In this document: piece after piece, positions 58,691 to 64,000 of the stretch
How positions within the stretch are numbered: position 1 is the stretch's first letter
Layout: every line of letters starts with the position of its first letter
Assembly: GCF_001742185.1 (NCBI RefSeq)
Contig: NZ_CP015750.1
Span: forward strand, 2,914,001-2,978,000
Direction of reading: 5' to 3'
Length of the DNA: 64,000 nucleotides
From: Pectobacterium wasabiae CFBP 3304
GTDB taxonomy: Bacteria; Pseudomonadota; Gammaproteobacteria; Enterobacterales; Enterobacteriaceae
The notes under the pieces: model-generated
What the model was told of the DNA's origin: nothing
The model's database searches: none
The model's input: only the letters and a program-made list of their open reading frames with translations
Translations under genes and position numbers: made by a program

Positions 58691-58800
58691 GGGCAGGACA
58701 TGTGAAGTAGGCCCACCGCTTACGCGATGGACCTCTTCACTTCCCTTATTCGCAGCCGGGGGCTGCTCAACGGGATTCCTGCTCTGCGAGGTTGATCGGC
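58691..58800 (-). other. RP4/IncP-like origin of transfer (oriT)
   Basis: On the minus strand this reads CCTCGCAGAGCAGG, TCCCGTTGAGCA, TGCGAATAAGGGA, AGTGAAGA, GTGGGCCTACTTCAC and GTCCTGCCC, in the order and nearly the spacing of RP4 oriT. The nic region is TCCTGCCC at 58691-58698. The TraJ-type inverted repeat pairs GTGAAG (58702-58707) with CTTCAC (58735-58740). As in RP4, traJ starts just beyond the far side. Nicking would need a MOBP relaxase, which is not encoded in the window. Confidence 0.88.
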
Positions 58801-58822
58801 TGCCGCCTTCTGGAGAGTTCGG

Positions 58823-59176
58823 ATGACTGATATCCCAAACAGAAAAAACTCAACACCAATCAAAGTGTATTGCCTTCCCGAAGAGAAGGCGCAAATCCAG
58901 GCTAATGCAGAAGCATCAGGGTTAAGTACTGCTAGTTTTATTCGAAATATTGCAATGGGTTATCAGGTTGAATCCATAGTGGATATAAAGCAGGTTTTGG
59001 AGCTTAGTCGAGTAAATGGAGATCTTGGCCGACTTGGCGGATTGCTAAAATTGTGGCTGGCAAATGATCCGAGGACCGCAAATTTTTCACCATCATTGAT
59101 AAAAACATTGTTGAGAAAAATAGAATCAACTCAGCAAGAGCTGAGGAATATTATGGAGAAAATACTGGATAGATAA
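58823..59176 (+). CDS. traJ: TraJ-like oriT-recognition relaxosome protein
   Basis: The 117-residue protein is very like RP4 TraJ: TPIKVYCLPEEKAQIQ, and then NGDLGRLGGLLKLWLANDPRT. It has a ribbon-helix-helix-type N-terminal half. TraJ binds the inverted repeat next to nic and recruits the TraI relaxase. In RP4 traJ is followed by overlapping traI; here a trbJ-like gene follows instead, so the relaxase is missing. The ATG follows ctggagag. Confidence 0.92.
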   Translation: MTDIPNRKNSTPIKVYCLPEEKAQIQANAEASGLSTASFIRNIAMGYQVESIVDIKQVLELSRVNGDLGRLGGLLKLWLANDPRTANFSPSLIKTLLRKIESTQQELRNIMEKILDR

Positions 59177-59234
59177 ATTATGAGATCAACATTACTCAGA
59201 GCGCTAACTAAAAAGTTAATTTTGAGGTGACGAA

Positions 59235-60029
59235 ATGAAGAAATCACTGCGGGCTGTCAAACTACTAAGAACAATTTTAGCCGCTAAAAAGGCGTTGCTG
59301 GCTTCCCTCGTAGCGTCAATCATGACTTTACCGGCGCTAGCCGGTATTCCCGTCATTGATGGTACTAACGTGGTCCAAACCACCATCAGCGCGGTCAACA
59401 ACGTTCAGGCCGTTGCCAAACAAATTCAGCAGTACCAGACGCAGCTGCAGCAATATGAAAATATGCTGCAGAACACCGTAGCGCCTGCGGCCTATATCTG
59501 GGACCAGGCGAACTCCACAATTAATAGGATCCTGCAGGCGCAGGACACGCTGAACTACTACAAGAATCAGGCTGGTAGTCTGGATTCTTATCTTAAGCGC
59601 TATCAGGACATCAGTTATTACCGTTCTTCTCCCTGCTTTAACAGTAATATTGAATGCACTGCTGACGAGATCAATGCAATACGCAGTGCTCAACAGGACA
59701 GCTCAGAAGCACGTAAGAAGGCGAATGATGCTGTCTTTAAAGTCATTGACCAGCAGCAAGATACTTTACAAGCTGATGCAGATAACCTCGCAGATCTCCA
59801 GACTCAGGCAAGCGGCGCAACGGGCCAAATGAAGGCTATTCAGGCAGCAAATCAACTTGCCAGTGCTCAGGCTAACCAGCTTCTGCAGATTCGTTCAATT
59901 TTGGTGGCTCAGCAAAATGCAGCGGCTACAGTAGCTCAGGTACAAGCAGACAGAGAAGCGCAGCAAACAGTAGCTGATGAAAAAACTTTATCTGGTGTAA
60001 ATACGCCTAGCCCTAAAAGAATCTGGTGA
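59235..60029 (+). CDS. trbJ: P-type T4SS protein TrbJ (VirB5-like)
   Basis: The 264-residue exported protein has a long basic signal region (cleavage near LPALAG). It is followed by IPVIDGTNVVQTTISAVNNVQAVAKQ-type sequence and a Gln/Ala-rich helical body, as in TrbJ. TrbJ/VirB5 proteins sit at the pilus tip or are periplasmic adhesin-like T4SS components. GAGGTGA precedes the ATG. A KorB operator lies inside its first 20 codons. The C-terminus NTPSPKRIW recurs in the next gene. The other trb genes (B-I) are absent. Confidence 0.88.
   Translation: MKKSLRAVKLLRTILAAKKALLASLVASIMTLPALAGIPVIDGTNVVQTTISAVNNVQAVAKQIQQYQTQLQQYENMLQNTVAPAAYIWDQANSTINRILQAQDTLNYYKNQAGSLDSYLKRYQDISYYRSSPCFNSNIECTADEINAIRSAQQDSSEARKKANDAVFKVIDQQQDTLQADADNLADLQTQASGATGQMKAIQAANQLASAQANQLLQIRSILVAQQNAAATVAQVQADREAQQTVADEKTLSGVNTPSPKRIW
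59276..59288. promoter_or_regulatory. KorB operator 2, inside trbJ coding sequence
   Basis: This is a second exact TTTAGCCGCTAAA, at codons 14-18 of trbJ (residues IlaAAK region). The coding location does not prevent KorB binding; RK2 also has intragenic KorB operators. Confidence 0.7.
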
Positions 60030-60040
60030 AGGAAGGTTTT

Positions 60041-60211
60041 ATGCTAAATAAAATTGCGATCTATTTTATTGTGGTCAGTACATTAATTTTATGTTCTTGT
60101 GAGCAAAATGATAATAATTGTTCATCACTAGACAATAAGGGTGGTAGTTATAAATATGATAATTGTGCTTTACATAATAACAATACTCCAAGCCCAAAAA
60201 AAGAGTGGTAA
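60041..60211 (+). CDS. trbK: small lipoprotein, TrbK-like entry exclusion candidate
   Basis: This is a 56-residue protein with signal peptide and lipobox (LILCSC), and a short Asn-rich mature part ending NTPSPKKEW. In IncP plasmids the small lipoprotein TrbK lies between trbJ and trbL and blocks entry of related plasmids; position and type match although sequence is short. ATG 60041 follows gaagg. It is very AT-rich. The assignment is positional. Confidence 0.7.
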   Translation: MLNKIAIYFIVVSTLILCSCEQNDNNCSSLDNKGGSYKYDNCALHNNNTPSPKKEW

Positions 60212-60213
60212 AT

Positions 60214-61560
60214 ATGAAATCAATCAATAAATTATCGTTTTTATTCGTGATGCTTATTTTTTCTATGAATGCTAATGCAAATCAGTTAAATAGCAGCGGA
60301 TTACTTGATAACTTGTTGGATAAATATCAGCAGGTTGCTAGTACTTGGACTACGGTACTTAGTGATTATGCCAATTGGTTATTTTGGGGACTAGTCCTAA
60401 TAAGCATGGCATGGACTTTTGGCATGATCGCTATGAAAGGGGGAGGGGTTCAGGATTTACTCGCAGAAGTCGTAAGGTTCTTCGCTATCAATGGTTTCTT
60501 TTATTTTATTTTAAAAAATGGTCCGGCCATATCAAAATCCATAATTGATTCATTGAGGGAACTTGCTGGTAATGCTTTAGGTACAGGGAATGGAATCTCT
60601 CCATCAAGTATAGTAGACATGGCTTTCGTTATATTAACAAAGGTTAGTTCGGCTGCTTCTATCTGGTCTCCTATGATTTCCACTATTATGATCACTGTTG
60701 CAATAATAGTTTTAGTGGTAATGTCCCTTATAGCAGTCAATATGCTGATAATGTTAGTGTCTGCATGGGTGATGTGTTACGCAGGAATAATATTGCTGGG
60801 GTTCGGTGGTTCAAAATGGACTTCTGATATAACTATAAATTATCTGCGAACGGTACTGTCCGTTGGAATTCAATTATTTACAATGACATTAATTATTGGA
60901 ATTGGGCAATCATTTATAGATCAGTACTTTTATGTTATTAAAGACGATGTGCCGGATCTTAATAGCCTTATAGTTCTGCTCTTGGCATCAATTATTCTCT
61001 TAGTGTTAACTAACAAATTGCCACAGTTACTATCAGGTATAGTCGGTGGCGCATCCTTACAAGGAATGGGCGGTTTCGGAGCTGGGATGATTGCTGGAGC
61101 TGCCACCACTGCAATCAGCAGCGCTGGAGCAATGGCAATGAGCGCTACAACTCAAGTCAGTGGTGGGGCTTCTGCATTAAAAGCAGCATTTGAATCTGCA
61201 CAAGCTGCCATGGCCGATGAATCTAATTCTGGCGGTAGTTCTGGTGGTGGTGAAGATACCGGTTCTGTAGATGCCTCAGGAGGACAGCCATTAGGATCAG
61301 ATGGTTCCGGCGGGGGAAGCAAGGGTTTTGCGGCCTCGTTCTCTCATGCTGGCCGTATGGCTAGTTACATGGGAAGCAGGCTGGCTAAAGGGGCTATGGA
61401 TTATCAGACTATGAAGCGAAGTGCTAATTCTACCCGGGTACAACAGACCGTTGGCGGGGAGCTGGCGAACCAGATCCGTAAACAAACAGCTGCTCGTCGT
61501 GAAAGCAGCGAACATGATGAATTTGACGGTGATAGTTTAACTGGCAGTAAAAAATCTTGA
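60214..61560 (+). CDS. trbL: P-type T4SS inner-membrane protein TrbL (VirB6-like)
   Basis: The 448-residue protein has a signal-like N-terminus and six or more hydrophobic segments between residues 45 and 280. A Gly/Ala/Ser-rich stretch (MGGFGAGMIAGAATTAI) and a polar low-complexity C-terminal tail follow. This is the TrbL/VirB6 layout, somewhat shorter than RP4 TrbL. It forms part of the T4SS inner-membrane channel and contacts entry exclusion proteins in related systems. The start ATG lies two bases after the previous stop. No further trb genes follow. Confidence 0.88.
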   Translation: MKSINKLSFLFVMLIFSMNANANQLNSSGLLDNLLDKYQQVASTWTTVLSDYANWLFWGLVLISMAWTFGMIAMKGGGVQDLLAEVVRFFAINGFFYFILKNGPAISKSIIDSLRELAGNALGTGNGISPSSIVDMAFVILTKVSSAASIWSPMISTIMITVAIIVLVVMSLIAVNMLIMLVSAWVMCYAGIILLGFGGSKWTSDITINYLRTVLSVGIQLFTMTLIIGIGQSFIDQYFYVIKDDVPDLNSLIVLLLASIILLVLTNKLPQLLSGIVGGASLQGMGGFGAGMIAGAATTAISSAGAMAMSATTQVSGGASALKAAFESAQAAMADESNSGGSSGGGEDTGSVDASGGQPLGSDGSGGGSKGFAASFSHAGRMASYMGSRLAKGAMDYQTMKRSANSTRVQQTVGGELANQIRKQTAARRESSEHDEFDGDSLTGSKKS

Positions 61561-61567
61561 ATTAGGT

Positions 61568-61599
61568 GCGTCAGTTAGCGCGGTAACGTTAACTGACGC
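61568..61599. terminator. inverted repeat after trbL
   Basis: GCGTCAGTTA (61568-61577) and TAACTGACGC (61590-61599) form a perfect 10-bp stem with a 12-base loop. There is no T tract; it may attenuate rather than end transcription, since a gene with a strong RBS follows. Confidence 0.5.
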
Positions 61600-61629
61600 T
61601 TCCACTGAACACCTGTAAGGAGGTGAATA

Positions 61630-61842
61630 ATGGTCGATTATAGTAGCTTTGTTTTGGAAGGAATAAAAATTATTTTTGCCGATAATAAAAAGGGGTTTTT
61701 TAATGACATTTATGATCCGTTGATAAATATCCTATGTATAGAAAACTATTACTATGCTACTGGTATTTATAAATCTGACGACGCCAATGAACAAATGGAA
61801 TTGCTAAAAAAAGCAATAATTGACTATAGAATGGCTCACTAA
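61630..61842 (+). CDS. hypothetical 70-residue protein
   Basis: I do not recognise it. The protein is acidic and aromatic-rich (IENYYYATGIY), without membrane segment or signal. A near-perfect Shine-Dalgarno AAGGAGGTGA ends five bases before the ATG, and a strong terminator follows, which supports a real gene. It is the last rightward gene of the plasmid-like block. Confidence 0.65.
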   Translation: MVDYSSFVLEGIKIIFADNKKGFFNDIYDPLINILCIENYYYATGIYKSDDANEQMELLKKAIIDYRMAH

Positions 61843-61847
61843 AGCGG

Positions 61848-61872
61848 AAAGGCTAACTAAATGTTAGCCTTT
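61848..61872. terminator. bidirectional terminator
   Basis: AAAGGCTAAC-taaat-GTTAGCCTTT is a perfect 10-bp stem flanked by A and T runs. It separates the rightward plasmid-like block from the leftward genes and overlaps the last codons of the small gene at 61857. Confidence 0.85.
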
Positions 61873-62090
61873 TTATTTTGTTTTTCCGATTGTTCAATGT
61901 GATGCTTTAATACTTCTCTCTTTGCCTCTTCATAGGTTAGCTCTCCATTGATTACTTTATTTTTTATTTCATTATAAAATGGTGAGCTTTTGGGGTCCTT
62001 ACCGGATAAAAAAAGACTGGCTTCAGCTTTCCGAAAAGCTTCTTTCCTTGCCTCTGTAGAATATGAATTAGAAGAGTTATTTTTGCTCAT
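61857..62090 (-). CDS. small protein with VbhA-antitoxin-like region
   Basis: This is a 77-residue, highly charged protein. The stretch EARKEAFRKAEASLFLSGKDP followed by NGELTYEEAKREVLKHH resembles VbhA-type antitoxins of Fic toxins. No Fic-domain protein is visible in the window, so it is orphan or has another role. Its start overlaps the end of the membrane protein gene by 14 bases, suggesting an operon. Assignment is by eye and weak. Confidence 0.55.
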   Translation of the reverse strand: MSKNNSSNSYSTEARKEAFRKAEASLFLSGKDPKSSPFYNEIKNKVINGELTYEEAKREVLKHHIEQSEKQNKKANI

Positions 62091-62967
62091 AAATGGAAGT
62101 CCCCTTGTTGTTTATATTCGAGCTGTTTTTATCTACAAGAGTTAGTCTTAACTCCGAGAATTTTTTGCCTGAAACTTTATAACACTGACTTTCATTTTTT
62201 TGAATATAAAGAACTTGGTTTTCTGAGTTACCACATGTCGTAGATATTCTTGTATCGAGAAATAAGAACTTTTCTTGGAATCTTTCAATATATTTCATTG
62301 CTGTTATGCTAATAATAAAAAGAGCAACTGACACAGCAAAAAGGGATAAGCCTGAGATTAATCGATTAAAATTAAATTTCTTTCTAAAAAATAACGAACT
62401 GGCTAGATTGACAATGTTATAGGGGACCATAATGATGAGTCCTATTACTATTGTTTTTTCAGCTAGATTATTCATCTGTATATAAAGTTGAGCCAAGGTT
62501 CCAATATATACTGAAAGTATAGATGATATTACTATCTTTGCTGGGGATACATCTCGCAAGAATATGTATATATAGACTACAATTGCACAAATCATTGCTC
62601 CTATTGGAAATGAGAGCATAAAAGCATAAGCTAATGTCGAGTAATTAAGGTTTTCTGGGTCTATTCCATAAGCAATGTTAAGCTTAAAATTCGCGATCCA
62701 TAAGCATACTGAATATGTAAATCCAGTCACCCCCCATTTAACCACTGTATTATTGAAGACTTTATTTAATAAATCACGATATCCTATGTATACACTGGTT
62801 AATAAAGCTATTGATGATAGAAAAACAGGGGCTGCAATGTATATGTTTTCTAGCCATAATGGGTTTTCTACAATCAAGTATCCAAAAGGTATTAAGTATA
62901 TTATAGCCAAAGTTTGAGGATTATTTAATTTAAGCAAGACATCGGCTAACTTATCTTTATAATTCAT
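62077..62967 (-). CDS. multi-pass membrane protein of unknown function
   Basis: The 296-residue protein has about seven or eight hydrophobic segments between residues 17 and 230, then a soluble C-terminal tail with two Cys (TTCGNSENQ; NESQCYK) that may lie in the periplasm. I do not recognise the family. It is AT-rich, starts ten bases after the integrase stop and overlaps the small charged protein. It could be an exclusion, abortive-infection or accessory island protein. Confidence 0.65.
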   Translation of the reverse strand: MNYKDKLADVLLKLNNPQTLAIIYLIPFGYLIVENPLWLENIYIAAPVFLSSIALLTSVYIGYRDLLNKVFNNTVVKWGVTGFTYSVCLWIANFKLNIAYGIDPENLNYSTLAYAFMLSFPIGAMICAIVVYIYIFLRDVSPAKIVISSILSVYIGTLAQLYIQMNNLAEKTIVIGLIIMVPYNIVNLASSLFFRKKFNFNRLISGLSLFAVSVALFIISITAMKYIERFQEKFLFLDTRISTTCGNSENQVLYIQKNESQCYKVSGKKFSELRLTLVDKNSSNINNKGTSIYEQK

Positions 62968-62976
62968 ACAACATCC

Positions 62977-64000
62977 TTATTTCAATTTTAACGCCAAATT
63001 TTCAGCTTTGGGGTGATAGTATCGCATTAGCATTCTTGGATCTTTATGTCCTGTAATTTTGGTTAGCTCATGCATAGGGAAAATTTCAGCAAGTCGAGAA
63101 GTTGCTTCATGTCGAAGGTCATGAAACCTTAAATTTTTAAGGAAAGATTCATTGCATAATGAGTTTGCTTTCTCGTACCTTTCTCTGGCACGTTTTACAG
63201 CTCGGTCAAAAGCTCTGGTAATCGCGTCTGCACGCATATTGAAAACCTTATCAGCAGTTTGCTCAGAATGTTCCTTAAGACTGGACAGTATCGTAATAGC
63301 TTTGGTTGATAAAGGGACATCGCGGGCATTGCCATTCTTAGTATCTGGCAGATGTGCAACTCGCCTATCAAGATCGATAAAGCGCCATCGGAGTTCTGCA
63401 ATTTCGCTACGGCGCATGGCTGTTTCTAACGCCAGAAGAACGATTGCTGGCAATACTGATGAATGTGTTGCCGCAATGATATGGTCTATCTCCGTGGTTA
63501 TTTCTTTCTTTGGCGTCACAACGGTTTTATCTGGTGACACCGGCAGCGTTTCCAGGCGTCTGGTTCTTGCATTCTTCGGCTGGGGTTTACGGATGACTTC
63601 TACAGGGTTCAGCAGGCTCTCCATGCCCCATTCTTTACGCGAAACATTGAAAACATGAGACAGTAACGCCAACCGCCTTAAAACGGTTGCAGGAGCATAG
63701 ATTTTCAACCATTCATCCCTCAGCTTGGCGACATCAGCACTCCTGATGCTGGCCATATAGTTTTTCGCCAACTGAGTGCCTTTTAGTATCCGCACCAAAG
63801 ATCGGTCTTGCACTGCCCCTTTTTTGTCGGGAACAATCTCTTTTTCATAGCGCGTTAGGGCTTCATACAATGTTGTAGATTCCGCTTCGCTGCGGCTAAG
63901 CCAAACACCTCTCGCCATTTCTGACTCGATCATTTTGGCCCAAGCTTCTGCTTCCACTTTGGTGTTAAAGGTTTTGGTTTGAGAGGGAAAACCACGTTTG
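62977..64000 (-). CDS. tyrosine-type site-specific integrase (5' end outside window)
   Basis: The frame is open to the window edge: upstream of the first Met the reading KRGFPSQTKTFNTKVEAEAW continues, which is the usual integrase N-terminus. The gene is therefore partial here. Catalytic residues are visible: Arg in ALETAMRRSEIAELRW, the His-x-x-Arg in FHDLRHEATSRL, a later His in ITGHKDPRM and the Tyr nucleophile in LMRYYHP. It catalyses integration and excision. It lies 11 kb from thrW, not beside it. Confidence 0.92.
   Translation of the reverse strand, partial: KRGFPSQTKTFNTKVEAEAWAKMIESEMARGVWLSRSEAESTTLYEALTRYEKEIVPDKKGAVQDRSLVRILKGTQLAKNYMASIRSADVAKLRDEWLKIYAPATVLRRLALLSHVFNVSRKEWGMESLLNPVEVIRKPQPKNARTRRLETLPVSPDKTVVTPKKEITTEIDHIIAATHSSVLPAIVLLALETAMRRSEIAELRWRFIDLDRRVAHLPDTKNGNARDVPLSTKAITILSSLKEHSEQTADKVFNMRADAITRAFDRAVKRARERYEKANSLCNESFLKNLRFHDLRHEATSRLAEIFPMHELTKITGHKDPRMLMRYYHPKAENLALKLK

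Larger units (their letters stand above)
53077..64000. mobile_element. thrW-associated integrative island (right end outside window)
   Basis: Everything to the right of thrW lacks core genes. It includes a retron defence module, plasmid-type origin and transfer sequences, and a tyrosine integrase. Base composition drops sharply after the tRNA. The left boundary is inferred to be in the tRNA 3' end; the right boundary and the duplicated att sequence would lie beyond 64000. The integrase sits at the far end from the tRNA with its 5' end outward, so the island may be composite. Confidence 0.8.

Noticed and set aside
62675..63658. Rightward frames opposite the membrane protein and integrase
   Set aside because: Complement of well-supported leftward genes with catalytic motifs; no RBS or family sequence.

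Overview
The window is a chromosomal segment of a soft-rot enterobacterium, most probably Pectobacterium. Gene order fadE-gmhA-yafJ-yafK, dinB, pepD, gpt, frsA, crl, proB-proA, thrW matches the E. coli core map. It is interrupted by catabolic and methionine-salvage genes and by accessory islands. Product names come from recognising motifs and family-typical sequence by eye; no database search was run.

Layout. (1) 112-6980: a purine/allantoin nitrogen-scavenging cluster. It has an RpiR-type regulator, then a polar-substrate ABC transporter, a ureidoglycine-glyoxylate-type aminotransferase and an allantoate amidohydrolase. A sigma-54 promoter and an upstream NtrC-like site lie before the operon. 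(2) 7033-13348: a class III aminotransferase, a sulfonate/taurine-type binding protein without its own permease, and a glycyl radical enzyme with its activase. (3) 13397-17340 and 28007-30356: the methionine salvage pathway (yafV, ybdL, mtnBCD, mtnA, mtnK) with MetJ operators in both divergent promoter regions. The two halves are separated by (4) a 10.6 kb, more AT-rich type VI secretion cargo cluster at 17341-28000. It contains vgrG, a DUF4123 adaptor, an unrecognised putative effector, five tandem paralogues of an exported putative immunity protein, and a PAAR protein. (5) 30458-50222: core genes with recognisable FadR and LexA operators. A pair of ankyrin-repeat genes lies between frsA and crl; the first carries a one-base frameshift in a G run. 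(6) 50330-52396: a multicopper oxidase.

(7) From tRNA-Thr (thrW, 53001-53076) to the right edge lies a mobile island. Its left part is a retron defence module: ncRNA, reverse transcriptase, PtuA-like ATPase and PtuB-like HNH nuclease, with overlapping genes. Its middle looks like a stripped IncP-1 (RK2/RP4) plasmid backbone. It has two perfect KorA operators, two perfect KorB operators, three TrfA-type iterons with a DnaA box and an AT-rich tract, an RP4-like oriT, TraJ, TrbJ, a TrbK-like lipoprotein and TrbL. No relaxase, replication initiator, KorA/KorB or remaining T4SS gene is visible. Its right part has two small hypothetical genes, a membrane protein and a tyrosine integrase that runs off the window.

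The most interesting reading is that this island is a chromosomal satellite tuned to IncP-1 plasmids. It would borrow their relaxase and T4SS, answer to their KorA/KorB repressors and perhaps to TrfA, swap in its own VirB5/VirB6-type subunits, and carry an anti-phage retron as cargo. This is inference from the sites and genes, not a demonstrated function.
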